Origin: Clostridium sp. chh4-2 | GTDB lineage: Bacteria > Bacillota > Clostridia > Lachnospirales > Lachnospiraceae | Direction of reading: 5' to 3' | Assembly: GCF_002899675.1 (NCBI RefSeq) | Contig: NZ_PKUU01000016.1 | Coordinates: 87,159 to 151,158, forward strand | Length of the DNA: 64,000 bases | Part shown: in pieces, positions 25,310 to 34,973 of the stretch | How positions within the stretch are numbered: the first letter of the stretch is position 1 | Layout of the letters: each line of letters opens with the position of its first letter | Program-made: the position numbers and the translations under genes | Notes under the pieces: model-generated | Seen by the model: only the letters and a program-made list of their open reading frames with translations | Told to the model about the DNA's origin: nothing | Databases searched by the model: none

Positions 25310-26644
25310 TTACTGACCATTATTTGCGCTGTTTCTCTTCTTGAGTATTGAGAAGAGGGGCAGTCCCAAGAGTGCGACAACGATAGCGAAAATGGACTGG
25401 GACGGATTGCCGAACAAGGTGCTTAACAGGATATAGGAACTTCCTAAAGCGCCCAGTACAGGAGTGATAGGATACAGGGGGATGCGGTATCCCTTTTCGT
25501 CCGAAAGTCCCCGCTTGCGCAGAAGGAACACGCCTACAATACCGGCGGTGAAGAAAATCCAAAGCACGAAGGTAGCAAGGTTGGATAGCGTATGGAAAGT
25601 GCCTGACATAATATAGAATACAGCAATCAGTGACTGGGCAATTAATGCGTTGGTAGGTGTGCCAAATTTAGGGTTTACCTTGCCAATCAGACGGCTGCAG
25701 GGCAGTTGTCCTCTTGCGGCCATGGACTGCGGCACACGGGCGCCGGTCATCATATGTCCGTTCAGAGAGCCGAAAATGGAAATCAGGATGCCGCCTGTGA
25801 GGAATGCCGCGCCGCCAGGTCCAAACAGAACTTCTGCCGCATCTGCCGCCGGTGTTTCAGAGGTCAGGATTGCGTCTGCAGGCAGGGTGCGCAGGATAAC
25901 CAGATTAAACAGCACGTAAACCACGATAACAGACATAACGCCCAGGAAAATGGAACGGGGCAGATTCTTCTTAGGATCCTTCATCTCTCCGGCCATATTG
26001 GTAACGCCCAGCCAGCCGTCATAAGCCCACAAGGTTCCTAAAAGTGCTGCGCCTGGCGCCAGAGATTCGCCGATAAGCTCTCCGCTCATACCGGCTGCGC
26101 CTGGTATGTGTCCTTTGAAAAGGCCCATACAGATGATGGCGACGAAAGGCACCAGCTTACCAAAGGTGGATGCCACCTGTATGGCTCCGCCATACTTGGT
26201 TGAAAGGATGTTAAGCACCAGGAGCATGAACAGCATTCCAAGGGCTAACATCCGCTGAGTTCCCGCTGTCATGGGAACAAAATAAGTTGCATAGATAGCG
26301 ATTGCAATGGATTGGGCGGCAAGCTCGGCGGGATAGGAGATGATGGACTGTACCCAGCCTAGGGTAAATCCCCATTTTTCCCCGTAAAGCTCTTCCAGAT
26401 AATTATAAAGGCCGCCGGCGCGGGGCATATTGGAACCGATTTCCGCAACGGAAAGAGCTGCGCATAATGATATGATACCACCTACAACCCACAGGAGGAT
26501 AGCCATTTTAGGACTTCCTGCATCCCGCAGGACAGCAGTCGGTTTCAGGAAGATACCGGAACCGATAATCATGCCGATAACGATGGATAAGCCCTGCAGT
26601 ACACCGACGGTTCGTTTCATGTCATTTTGTGTGTTATTCTGCAT
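25310..26644 (-). CDS. Amino acid permease, APC family
   Basis: This 444-aa secondary transporter has about twelve hydrophobic helices. The first helix carries the APC substrate-binding signature IGMIIGSGIFL, and the later GALLGTLWAYDGWLGVTNMAGE segment is typical of the LAT/serine-threonine exchanger group. It is the last gene of a minus-strand operon behind two D-2-hydroxyacid dehydrogenases, suggesting that it moves an amino acid that is interconverted with a 2-hydroxy or 2-oxo acid. The exact substrate cannot be assigned. Confidence 0.88.
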   Translation of the reverse strand: MQNNTQNDMKRTVGVLQGLSIVIGMIIGSGIFLKPTAVLRDAGSPKMAILLWVVGGIISLCAALSVAEIGSNMPRAGGLYNYLEELYGEKWGFTLGWVQSIISYPAELAAQSIAIAIYATYFVPMTAGTQRMLALGMLFMLLVLNILSTKYGGAIQVASTFGKLVPFVAIICMGLFKGHIPGAAGMSGELIGESLAPGAALLGTLWAYDGWLGVTNMAGEMKDPKKNLPRSIFLGVMSVIVVYVLFNLVILRTLPADAILTSETPAADAAEVLFGPGGAAFLTGGILISIFGSLNGHMMTGARVPQSMAARGQLPCSRLIGKVNPKFGTPTNALIAQSLIAVFYIMSGTFHTLSNLATFVLWIFFTAGIVGVFLLRKRGLSDEKGYRIPLYPITPVLGALGSSYILLSTLFGNPSQSIFAIVVALLGLPLFSILKKRNSANNGQ

Positions 26645-26692
26645 TTGATTCTCCTTTTCTTTTCAGTTAGGCTAATATTGCATGGTCTTCTA

Positions 26693-27730
26693 TTAATATC
26701 CTTTTACCGGGTCAACTACATTTTCAAGGGCTTCTCCCTTATAAAGTCTTCTGAGATTGTCAAAGAATATGTCAAAGGTCCTGTGGATGTAATTGTCCTC
26801 GTCATCACAACCCATATGAGGGGTCATGACCAGGTTGGGAGTGGTCCACAAAGGTGAATCCTGCGGCAGAGGTTCCTGTTCGAACACATCCAGAATGGCT
26901 CCGGAAATCTGATTGGATTTCAGTGCGTGGATGAGGGCCTCTGTTTCAAGGACACTGCCCCGGCACAGGTTCACAAAACCGGCTTCCGGCTTCATGGCGG
27001 CGAATTGGCGGGCGCCGAACATATGTAGGTTCTCCGGGGAGGCGGGCAGGGTGAGGAAAACATAGTCCGCTTCGCCCAGAACACTGCACATTTCAGAAGG
27101 AGGCACGATTTTTTCGAAGCCTTCTTTTTCGCGTACATTGGGGTCCACTCCAATGACGCGGATACCCAGTTTTTTGGCGGCCTTGGCAATGGCGGAGCCC
27201 TGTTTTCCGGCCCCTACGACCACAGCCGTATTGCCTTCGATGATGGTAAGGAAATGTCCGTCCCAGCGGGATTCCCTTTGGGCTGTGTACAGCCGGGGCA
27301 TATGGTTGCCCAGCATCAGCATGCACATCATGGCATATTCGGCTGACTTGGGAGCGTGAGCCCCGCGGTTATTGGTCAGCTGGGAGCCTTTTGGAAGCCA
27401 GTCAAGAGGGGTAAGATGTTCCACGCCTGCGCCTATAATATGGATGTATCGGACATCCGGGGCATGTTCTGCAAAGCGGTCTAAAGGAAACATATATCCC
27501 AGTATAATATCTTTATCCGCAACGTCATGATAAAAAAGCTGATGGTCCGCTTCGTTCCAGCTTGGTGTGTTCTCATAGCTGGTGGTGGTGCGGGTAAAGG
27601 AAAATTCGGCAATATCAGCAATGTCGGGATGGCGTTTCAGCGCGGCGTCAAGCCGTTCCTGGTCCATTCTGAAAACCTTCATGCTGTCCTCTGCCGTAAG
27701 GATCATGACCTTGAATTTATTCTGTACCAT
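26693..27730 (-). CDS. D-2-hydroxyacid dehydrogenase (second of pair)
   Basis: This NAD(P)-dependent enzyme reduces a 2-oxo acid to the D-2-hydroxy acid or the reverse. The 345-aa protein has a Rossmann motif VVGAGKQGSAIAKA followed by an acidic residue at the end of strand two (GVDPN). The catalytic triad is visible: Arg in NLCRGSVLE, Glu in LDVFEQEPLP and His in MTPHMG. It lies 19 bases after a paralog of nearly equal length, with which it shares the whole architecture, and 48 bases before the permease gene. Confidence 0.9.
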   Translation of the reverse strand: MVQNKFKVMILTAEDSMKVFRMDQERLDAALKRHPDIADIAEFSFTRTTTSYENTPSWNEADHQLFYHDVADKDIILGYMFPLDRFAEHAPDVRYIHIIGAGVEHLTPLDWLPKGSQLTNNRGAHAPKSAEYAMMCMLMLGNHMPRLYTAQRESRWDGHFLTIIEGNTAVVVGAGKQGSAIAKAAKKLGIRVIGVDPNVREKEGFEKIVPPSEMCSVLGEADYVFLTLPASPENLHMFGARQFAAMKPEAGFVNLCRGSVLETEALIHALKSNQISGAILDVFEQEPLPQDSPLWTTPNLVMTPHMGCDDEDNYIHRTFDIFFDNLRRLYKGEALENVVDPVKGY

Positions 27731-27749
27731 TGATTCCCTCCCTGTTCTT

Positions 27750-28781
27750 TTAGAACGCTTTATTGGCGTTTACAACGTTGATGAATGGCTTGCCTTCCAT
27801 CTCATTGCGCAAGTTATGGATGACCAGATCCAGGGTCAGCGGCATATAGTAAACTAAATCATCCGAGGATACGTGAGGTGTCATGATAAGGTTGGGCGTA
27901 TCCCATAGCGGAGAATTCTCAGGCAGCGGTTCCTGCTGGAATACATCCAGAATGGCGCCGGACAGTTCTCCTGCATACAGCTTCCTGCTGAGGGCTTCCT
28001 CGTCTAAGAGCGGACCACGGGAAACATTGATAACTCCTGCGTGAGGAGGCAGCCAACCCAGGACTTCCCCGCTTACAATGCCGCGGGTCTCATCGGTCAG
28101 AGGGGCAGCAATGGCCAGGAAATCAGCCTTGCCCAGAACTTCCTCCATGCGGCTGTTGTCCACCACCATTTCGCAATATGGGTGTTCCTTGATATAAGGG
28201 TCGATACCGATGACGTTCAACCCCAGTTCTTTGGCCTTTCGGGCCATCTCTCCGCCCTGGTGTCCTACTCCGATGATGCACAGGGTCTTGCCTTTAATGA
28301 CAGAGGTGAAATCCTTATCCCATTTATGGCGGCGCTGTGAGGTTACCAGACTTGGGATGTGGGCATTGAGCATTGCCAGGAACATGGCGAAGGACTCGCC
28401 TGATTTTGGCAGATGGACACCACGGTTATTGATAAGTTTGATATCATCAGGTACCCAGGTAAATGGGGCCAGATGATCTACTCCGGAACTGATGAAGTGG
28501 ATCCAGCGCAGGCAGGGGGCATACTGGCGCAGGTTTTCTGTCGGAAAGCTGAACCCCACCATGATATCAGCTGTTTTCATACAACTGTAATATTCGTCAA
28601 AATCTTCCTGGGACCAGCGGTCCACTTCGTCATAATCGCTGCTGCCGATGGTGAAATACAGCTTGTCGGCCAAGTCGGGATTACGTTTGAGAAGGTCCTC
28701 CACATGCTGCTTTGTCCCCACGAATACAGGATGAGATATATCGCTGTTTTGTATATGAATATGAATTTTACCTTGATACAT
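27750..28781 (-). CDS. D-2-hydroxyacid dehydrogenase (first of pair)
   Basis: This 343-aa paralog of the following gene has Rossmann motif IIGVGHQGGEMARKA and GIDPYIKE, catalytic Arg in NVSRGPLLD, Glu in LDVFQQEPLP and His in MTPHVSSDD. GGAGGG lies seven bases upstream of the ATG. It leads the minus-strand operon. The sequences of the pair differ enough to expect different substrates. The closest functional label would be glyoxylate/hydroxypyruvate reductase-like, but the sequence alone does not fix it. Confidence 0.9.
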   Translation of the reverse strand: MYQGKIHIHIQNSDISHPVFVGTKQHVEDLLKRNPDLADKLYFTIGSSDYDEVDRWSQEDFDEYYSCMKTADIMVGFSFPTENLRQYAPCLRWIHFISSGVDHLAPFTWVPDDIKLINNRGVHLPKSGESFAMFLAMLNAHIPSLVTSQRRHKWDKDFTSVIKGKTLCIIGVGHQGGEMARKAKELGLNVIGIDPYIKEHPYCEMVVDNSRMEEVLGKADFLAIAAPLTDETRGIVSGEVLGWLPPHAGVINVSRGPLLDEEALSRKLYAGELSGAILDVFQQEPLPENSPLWDTPNLIMTPHVSSDDLVYYMPLTLDLVIHNLRNEMEGKPFINVVNANKAF

Positions 28782-29139
28782 TTTGTTCCCTCCATCCTAA
28801 AATAATATAATTTTCTGGAATCCGCAGCTCCCGGCCATGGAACCGCAGTTTCCACCTTTTATAAAATCCCCCATTCCCATGCCGTAATCTTTGGCAGGCT
28901 GTCCGGACCATGCGGCGCCATTTTGATGAACATGGTCGTTTGGCAGGGGGTGATTTCCTGTTTTCTGTGTGACGTTTGTTGCTGATTTCAAGATAAAAGG
29001 AAATTCCTGGTTTTACAAGAGGGTGGCTGTATAATGTATGTTTTGGCTGTATTTTGCATTGCCAGAAGGGCGATTTTTCTGTAAAATAGTCTTCAGTAAG
29101 ATATAAAAACAAACAATAAGGAGCCCGACAGGAAAGATT
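28782..29139. other. Divergent intergenic region, 358 bases
   Basis: No gene is supported. Toward the left gene only the GGAGGG site and AT-rich DNA are clear. Toward the kinase gene, TATAAT at 29030-29035 lacks a good -35 box, and AAGGAG at 29118-29123 and AGGAAAG at 29130-29136 precede the ATG. Short frames here lack ribosome binding sites and family motifs. Confidence 0.5.
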
Positions 29140-31590
29140 ATGAAAATGAAGTCTACCACTAAAAGGTTTATGAAAAGGTTGATGCGCGCCTTGTTCCGTG
29201 ATGAGAGGGATTACCGAATCCTAATTTTCAATCAGCTGATACTGGAGGAAATCGCAGTCTGTATTCTTATGACCCTGTTCCCCCTGATGGGCCGGGGAAA
29301 TCCCGTCAACGCGGTAATGAACGCTGTGGCCGGTATTTTCTGTCTTGGGGTGGCATACTATGCCAAAAAAAGCGGACGGTATGAAATCTGCTCCATGGTG
29401 ATAGTGATATTTATCTTCCTGCTTATGGTACCGGCCATCTTCTTTTTTGGACGCGGGTATTACAGCGGGATGCCTTGCTTTTTTGTATTTTCGGTTGTAT
29501 TCACAGTGCTTTTGCTGGAGGGGAAAAAGGTGGCGCTGTTCGTTGGGGTGGAGGTAATTGTCTATACCGGCTGTTACCTGACCGCATATTTTAGGCCGGA
29601 AATTATCAGCCATCCTCCCAGCGAATACGACTTTTTCATGGATGCGCTCATTGGATTTCTTGTGGTGGCCAGTATAGTGGGAATGTCCGTACAGCGGCTG
29701 CTGCGGCTGTATCACATCCAGGGAGTAGAGCTGGAACAGGCCCGTTTGGACGCCGACGCGGCCAGCAGGGCCAAGAGCGCATTTCTGGCCAACATAAGCC
29801 ATGAAATCCGCACCCCCCTCAACGCAATCCTGGGCATGAACACCATGATATACAGAAGCTGCACAACCGAAGAGGTGAAAGAGTATTCCAGAGATATCAG
29901 CAGTTCCGGAAGATGGCTTTTGGAAATTATCAGCAATATCCTGGACCTTTCAAAGATTGAAGCCGGTAAATTCCAGGTGGAGGAGCGGCCCTATGATCTG
30001 GTTCCTCTGCTTTCCGACCTGATATTTTCCGGTCAGATGCAGGCGGGGAACCGGAGCCTGGAATTTGATTACGCGGTGGAGGAATCCCTTCCGGCTTCCC
30101 TGTACGGCAGCGCCCGCCATATCCGGCAGATTGTGGGGAATTTTTTGAGCAATGCCGTAAAATATACGGAAAAAGGAGGGGTTACGCTGACCGTTGGACG
30201 GATTTCTGCTGGGGATGCCGTGGGCGGCGATTCGGTGATGCTGCGGATTGCGGTCAGTGATACGGGGATCGGAATTCTTGAGGAGGATAAGAAGCGCCTG
30301 TTTGAAGCATTTGAACGCGGCAGGCAGCCTGGAGGACGGTATACGGAAGGCTCCGGCCTGGGCCTGGTGATTGCAAAAGAACTTGCCGGACAGATGGGAG
30401 GAAGGATATTGGTTGACAGTGAACCGGGAAAGGGGAGTACCTTTTGCCTGGAACTACCCCAGCGGATTTGTGAGCCCCATCCCATCGGCCCTGTATCCGG
30501 CTGGCTGAAGCGGGAAGAAGAGGGGGAAGGCGGCAGTTTTCTGGCGCCGGAGGGCAGAGTGCTGCTGGTGGATGATGACGAATCCAACCGGAGACTGGAG
30601 TGCGCCCTCCTGGAGCCTACCATGCTGCAGATTGACAGGGCCAAAAGCGGTCCGGAAGCCATCTGTATGGCAGAGAAAAAACATTATCACGTCATCCTTA
30701 TGGACTACATGATGCCGGGAATGGACGGGCTTGAGACCATGCGGGAGATGGAAAGGCGGAATCTGACCGGGAATACGGCGGTCATTGCCCTGACTGCGGA
30801 TGCGGTGGCTGAGACAAGAGAAAGGCTGTTGCGGGAAGGCTTCTGCGCCTATCTTTCCAAGCCTGTAAGCGGGTCCAGGCTGGAAGCGGCCATCCTCTCC
30901 TGTCTGCCTCAGGAGCTGGTTACACGGACAGACAGCATCTCTCCCTGTACCATGGACGAGGACGCAGTGAAGCAGATCAGGCAGCAGCTTTTAGGGTATG
31001 ATATTGACTTGGAAAAAGGCCTTGCTTTTTCAGGAGGTGATATCCGGCACTTAGGTATGCGGGCATATTATTTCCGGGACGGCTTTGACAGGGGGGTACG
31101 GCGGGCTAAGGAACTGATTTCGTCCGGGAATTTAAAAGGCCTGTCTTATATTGCCCATTCCATGAAATCGAATGCTCAGGGCCTGGGGGCAGGAGAATTG
31201 TACCATATATCTGCCAGAATGGAGCAGCGGTGGGAAGACCGGGAATACATAGAAAGCTCTATGGCTCTGTTCTTTCTGGAATGGAACCGGGCATACGAAG
31301 GGACTGGCAGGCTTTTGGAAACGCTTAGGGAAATGTTTCCCTACCAGGAAAAATCAGAACAAGAAAAGCTGACGGCCATCCAGTACGGCCGGCGGGCGTT
31401 GGAAGCGGTCAGGATGTGTAGTTGGATTCAGGCCAAGTCAGAGATAGCCGCCCTGCTGGAGACGGAGCAGGATGAAAAACTGCGAAAGCAGCTGCAGGTT
31501 ATTTCCTCGTTGGTGGAGGATATTGAATTTGAGGAGGCAGAACCGCTGTTGGAAGATTATCTGAAACAGATACATGGGAAGGGGGCATGA
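29140..31590 (+). CDS. Membrane hybrid sensor histidine kinase (HisKA-HATPase-REC-HPt)
   Basis: This 816-aa kinase has about six N-terminal membrane helices (residues 25-185) with no large extracellular domain, then a HisKA domain with phosphoacceptor His221 (SHEIRTP), a HATPase domain with DTGIGI and GSGLGLVIAK, a receiver domain with Asp522 in MDYMMPGMDG, and a C-terminal HPt domain with His673 (AHSMKSNAQG). It is a complete internal phosphorelay. The response regulator gene starts 4 bases after its stop and is the probable final output. The signal sensed is unknown. Confidence 0.92.
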   Translation: MKMKSTTKRFMKRLMRALFRDERDYRILIFNQLILEEIAVCILMTLFPLMGRGNPVNAVMNAVAGIFCLGVAYYAKKSGRYEICSMVIVIFIFLLMVPAIFFFGRGYYSGMPCFFVFSVVFTVLLLEGKKVALFVGVEVIVYTGCYLTAYFRPEIISHPPSEYDFFMDALIGFLVVASIVGMSVQRLLRLYHIQGVELEQARLDADAASRAKSAFLANISHEIRTPLNAILGMNTMIYRSCTTEEVKEYSRDISSSGRWLLEIISNILDLSKIEAGKFQVEERPYDLVPLLSDLIFSGQMQAGNRSLEFDYAVEESLPASLYGSARHIRQIVGNFLSNAVKYTEKGGVTLTVGRISAGDAVGGDSVMLRIAVSDTGIGILEEDKKRLFEAFERGRQPGGRYTEGSGLGLVIAKELAGQMGGRILVDSEPGKGSTFCLELPQRICEPHPIGPVSGWLKREEEGEGGSFLAPEGRVLLVDDDESNRRLECALLEPTMLQIDRAKSGPEAICMAEKKHYHVILMDYMMPGMDGLETMREMERRNLTGNTAVIALTADAVAETRERLLREGFCAYLSKPVSGSRLEAAILSCLPQELVTRTDSISPCTMDEDAVKQIRQQLLGYDIDLEKGLAFSGGDIRHLGMRAYYFRDGFDRGVRRAKELISSGNLKGLSYIAHSMKSNAQGLGAGELYHISARMEQRWEDREYIESSMALFFLEWNRAYEGTGRLLETLREMFPYQEKSEQEKLTAIQYGRRALEAVRMCSWIQAKSEIAALLETEQDEKLRKQLQVISSLVEDIEFEEAEPLLEDYLKQIHGKGA

Positions 31591-31594
31591 ACTG

Positions 31595-32206
31595 ATGGAG
31601 GAAGAGAAAAGAATTCTGGTGATAGATGACGACCCGTCTTTTTTGAAATGTGTATCCGAATACCTGAACGGACATTATGCAGTCAGTGTAGCCAAATCAG
31701 GGAAGGCCGCCCTGCGGCTGCTGGGCCAGGGCAGCTGTCCTGACTTAATCCTTTTGGATATAGAAATGCCTGGAATGGATGGATATGAAGTGATGAAATG
31801 CCTTAAAGATGATCCGCAGACAAAGAGAATTCCGGTGGTTTACCTGACGGGGCTTCATCAGGAAGAATACGAAACAAAGGGAATAGACAGCGGAGCCCTG
31901 GACTTTTTGAGAAAGCCGGTGAGCAGCCAGGTGCTTTTAGTCCGTATCCACAACTATCTGGAGATTGCCAGGGCGCTACGATCAGAGGGAAGGGGAGAAC
32001 TGGACGAGGAAAGGCTGGCCGGCCTTCCGAGGCCATTAAGCAGCCGTGAGCTGGAGACGGCCCGGCTGATGGCCAGATTTTATACCAATGAACAGATCGC
32101 CGGTGAATTGAATGTTACGGTCTCGCGTGTGAAGCAGCTGGTTGCCGGTGTACTCGACAAGCTGGAGCTAGAGAAAAGGAGTGACATAAGAAAATATTTC
32201 AAATAA
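31595..32206 (+). CDS. Response regulator, REC plus LuxR-type helix-turn-helix
   Basis: The 203-aa protein has an N-terminal receiver domain (VIDDDPSF, phosphoacceptor Asp55 in LLDIEMPGMDG, conserved Lys in FLRKPV) and a C-terminal LuxR-like DNA-binding domain (LSSRELETARLMARFYTNEQIAGELNV). I use ATG 31595, ten bases after AAGGGGG, rather than ATG 31574 inside the kinase gene. It is the likely partner of the upstream hybrid kinase and acts as a transcription factor. Confidence 0.9.
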   Translation: MEEEKRILVIDDDPSFLKCVSEYLNGHYAVSVAKSGKAALRLLGQGSCPDLILLDIEMPGMDGYEVMKCLKDDPQTKRIPVVYLTGLHQEEYETKGIDSGALDFLRKPVSSQVLLVRIHNYLEIARALRSEGRGELDEERLAGLPRPLSSRELETARLMARFYTNEQIAGELNVTVSRVKQLVAGVLDKLELEKRSDIRKYFK

Positions 32207-32216
32207 GCATTGCAGA

Positions 32217-32245
32217 GGGAGCGGCTGGCACCGCTCCCTTTTTTT
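32217..32245 (+). terminator. Intrinsic terminator after the response regulator
   Basis: GGGAGCGG (32217-32224) pairs with CCGCTCCC (32231-32238) around CTGGCA and is followed by seven Ts. It separates the phosphorelay operon from the Agr-like operon. Confidence 0.93.
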
Positions 32246-32356
32246 CTGAAAAGACTATACTTTTAGTATATACCAGGGTGTACGAAAAAATGATATTTTA
32301 AGAATATAAGAACAGTTGGACGGCAGTTTTTAGATGTATCTGAAAGAGGTGAAGGA

Positions 32357-32755
32357 ATGAGCGGATTATACTGTGGCAACAGCGGCGTATTCCTTGTCTT
32401 TGGCAATGTAAGCGTCCGTAAGGTGTATTGTGACGGACAGAAACTGATTTTGGACGTATTGTATGCAGATAGGGAGGAGCAGAGAATCACATATTCAGGC
32501 CTGTGGTACAGCGCCTTTCACCCGTGGGACCAGGGGGCAGTGGTTTCTACCGCGGAACGACTGCCTGTAAAGTGTCTCAGGGAACCGCGCCACAGACCGG
32601 CCATGGAGCATATGATAGAGGACGGAGTAGATGATCCGGAGAAGCTGTTGACAGAGGCAGAAGCAGCAGGCTGCCGGTTATTTCTGCACTATGTGGGAGA
32701 AACGGATGAATATGCCGTTCTGGCCAGGGAGGTAGATATGGATGCGGGAAGCTAG
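32357..32755 (+). CDS. Unrecognised 132-aa protein upstream of the LytTR regulator
   Basis: I do not recognise this protein. It is soluble, without signal peptide or membrane helix, and slightly acidic. The N-terminal half looks beta-rich (GVFLVFGNVSVRKVY) and the C-terminal half contains an acidic EDGVDDPEKLLTEAEAAG helix-like stretch. AGAGGTGAAGGA precedes the ATG, a plausible ribosome binding site. The reading frame overlaps the LytTR regulator start by 14 bases, which indicates translational coupling and makes a real gene likely. It could modulate or be a target of the two-component system. Confidence 0.65.
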   Translation: MSGLYCGNSGVFLVFGNVSVRKVYCDGQKLILDVLYADREEQRITYSGLWYSAFHPWDQGAVVSTAERLPVKCLREPRHRPAMEHMIEDGVDDPEKLLTEAEAAGCRLFLHYVGETDEYAVLAREVDMDAGS

Positions 32756-33479
32756 CATAAAGATTGCCATAGTGGACGATCTTTCCATGTGCAGGGCAGA
32801 TATACAAGACTGCGTGGAACGGTACCTGAGGGAACATTATGACGGGGAAATGCCATTTGTGGAGCAGTTTGCCAGCGGGGAGGAATTCCTGGCTGGCTTT
32901 CAGGCTGAATTCTATGACATTATCTTTATCGACCAGTTCATGTCAGGACTTTCCGGCATGGATACCGCCAGAAGAATCAGAGAAAAAGACGAAGTGACCG
33001 CGCTGGTGTTCATCACCACCAGCCGTGACTATGCCATAGACAGCTATGGTGTGCGGGCCAGCGGCTATCTGGTCAAGCCATATAGCTATCTGGAATTTGC
33101 AAAAGCCATGGACAATGCAGGCTTGGAGAAAATACGCAATGCCAGGTTTATCTGTTTAGAAGGAAAAAAAATCCTGCTGAGAGAGATCCTCTGGTGCAGC
33201 CTGGAGGGCCACTATCTCCAGATTCATACGGAAAAGAGGGGGATACTCCGGTTCCGCGTCGCCATGCGGGAACTGTCCATCCTTCTTGAACCCTATATCC
33301 AGTTTCTCAACTGCTATAAAGGCTGCATTGTCAACATGGAGCGGGTGGCGTGCATGGGGAAGCTGGATTTTCAGATGGTTAATGGGGAGAAGGTCCCATT
33401 TTCCAAACGAGACAGAAAGAAGATCGAATCACTGTATCATGCCTATATATTCCGGAGGGAAAGGATGGGGGGATTGTAA
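32742..33479 (+). CDS. LytTR-family response regulator (AgrA-like)
   Basis: This 245-aa transcription factor has a receiver domain (IAIVDDLS, phosphoacceptor Asp64 in IFIDQFMSG, Lys in YLVKPY) and a C-terminal LytTR DNA-binding domain (CLEGKKILLREILWCSLEGHYLQIHT through YKGCIVNM). GGGAGG lies nine bases upstream of the ATG. It shares one base with the start of the GHKL kinase gene, so the pair forms one translational unit. Regulators of this type usually control peptide-signalling, virulence or bacteriocin genes, but no peptide precursor is encoded next to it. Confidence 0.9.
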   Translation: MREASIKIAIVDDLSMCRADIQDCVERYLREHYDGEMPFVEQFASGEEFLAGFQAEFYDIIFIDQFMSGLSGMDTARRIREKDEVTALVFITTSRDYAIDSYGVRASGYLVKPYSYLEFAKAMDNAGLEKIRNARFICLEGKKILLREILWCSLEGHYLQIHTEKRGILRFRVAMRELSILLEPYIQFLNCYKGCIVNMERVACMGKLDFQMVNGEKVPFSKRDRKKIESLYHAYIFRRERMGGL

Positions 33480-34858
33480 TGAATGCTGCAATCATGGTAT
33501 TAGTATTTCCGGTTCTGGATTTTATGCCTTATGAAATTCCTATGTACTGGCTGTTCCGCCACAGGCTGAGACTGCCGTTTCGGTGCGCTCTAATGCTTCT
33601 GACGGCTGTGACGGCACTTAACAGTGCAGTGTTCTGCTGGCTTCATTTCAGGGGGGCAGTGCTTGCGGGGCTGATGCTGATGCGTTATGGCTTCATGGCT
33701 ATCCATATGCTTCTGGCCTTCCTGCTGATTAAGGAAAACTTCCAAAAACTGATGTTTACTTATATGCTGACGACAGCTTGGACATTCTTTGTTTTTGGCA
33801 ATGCAAATTTCATTGTCAGCTGTTACCAGGCGGCTTTTCGCTGTCAGTATCCTTATCTTGTTTACGATGTGGGCCGTATCCTGGTCTATCTCATTACATG
33901 TCCCTTTATGTATGGTTTTTATTATCGCACGTTAGAGCAGGCATTGAAGATAGACGATGTGAAACTATGGAGCTATTTCTGGAAAATCCCCATGTTTTTT
34001 ACGCTGTTCGGCCTGCTGTATCCGACAACCATGGATGTGGATCCCTATGTTACGTGGAAGTTTATGTTTTCACGCTATTTCATGATGTTCGGTGCATGCA
34101 ACGTGTCCTATGTGGCCATGAAAGTATTGGAAATCTCCCGGCACCAGGTTCAGCTTGAGGAGGCGCTTAAATACACGGACCTGAACTTGAAGACACAGAA
34201 AAAACAGTATGACAGCCTTGCCGCCTATATGGATGAGGCCAGAAGGGCGCGCCATGATCTGAGACATCATCTTATGGTTATGCAGTCCTATATCGAGAAG
34301 GATGATAAGGACGGGCTTAGGAAATACATAGATGTTTATAAAAACAGCCTGCCGTCTGACCATCTGGAGCTGTACTGCCGTAATGAGGTGATGAATGCCG
34401 TAATTGGCTATTATGCAGCCCTGGCCCGGGAAAGAAAGATCAGATTCACTGCAAAAGTGGATAATATTGATGATTTCCCCATATCTGACACAGAGATAAC
34501 AGTCCTGTTAGGAAATCTGCTGGAAAATGCCGTGGAGGCCTGTCAGAGAGAAAGTGGGGACGGGCGGTTTATCAGATTTCAGGTAAGCCGCAGGGGAAAA
34601 AGGGAAATCCTGATACTGGTGGATAATTCATGCAGGCTTCCGGTTGTGTTTGAACAGGGTATGCCCAGGTCCTCCAAACGTGCCGGTCCCGGAATCGGTA
34701 CGGTTTCCGTGCGCGATATTGCCTCCCGTCATCAGGGAGAGGCGCATTTTGAACAGACGGATGGGGTATTCTGTGCATCCGTGTACCTGCAGGATGGAAC
34801 GGCGGACATGGCGGCAGAAGGCCGCGGACTGGCCGGAAAAGAAGAGGTTTTCGTTTAA
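33479..34858 (+). CDS. GHKL sensor histidine kinase (AgrC-like)
   Basis: This 459-aa kinase has an N-terminal membrane domain of about six helices (to about residue 210), a coiled-coil linker, and a cytoplasmic GHKL kinase domain with His259 in RHDLRHH, N box GNLLENAVEACQ and G box GPGIGTVSVRDI. This layout is that of AgrC and related peptide sensors. It is translationally coupled to the LytTR regulator. A hairpin terminator follows. The ligand is unknown. Confidence 0.9.
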   Translation: MNAAIMVLVFPVLDFMPYEIPMYWLFRHRLRLPFRCALMLLTAVTALNSAVFCWLHFRGAVLAGLMLMRYGFMAIHMLLAFLLIKENFQKLMFTYMLTTAWTFFVFGNANFIVSCYQAAFRCQYPYLVYDVGRILVYLITCPFMYGFYYRTLEQALKIDDVKLWSYFWKIPMFFTLFGLLYPTTMDVDPYVTWKFMFSRYFMMFGACNVSYVAMKVLEISRHQVQLEEALKYTDLNLKTQKKQYDSLAAYMDEARRARHDLRHHLMVMQSYIEKDDKDGLRKYIDVYKNSLPSDHLELYCRNEVMNAVIGYYAALARERKIRFTAKVDNIDDFPISDTEITVLLGNLLENAVEACQRESGDGRFIRFQVSRRGKREILILVDNSCRLPVVFEQGMPRSSKRAGPGIGTVSVRDIASRHQGEAHFEQTDGVFCASVYLQDGTADMAAEGRGLAGKEEVFV

Positions 34859-34881
34859 GACATATTCTATATAGACAGCAG

Positions 34882-34922
34882 AAAAAACGCCTTTCAGAAT
34901 GCAAATTCTGAAGGCGTTTTTC
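34882..34922. terminator. Terminator after the GHKL kinase
   Basis: AAAAACGCCTTTCAGAAT pairs with its complement ending at 34922 with one bulged T, and the arm ends in five Ts. The A-rich left end could also stop minus-strand transcripts. Confidence 0.88.
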
Positions 34923-34973
34923 CAGGTGGAATTATTGCGCCGTGTCCTTTTTCCCTTTGGTTTTGCTTCATTC

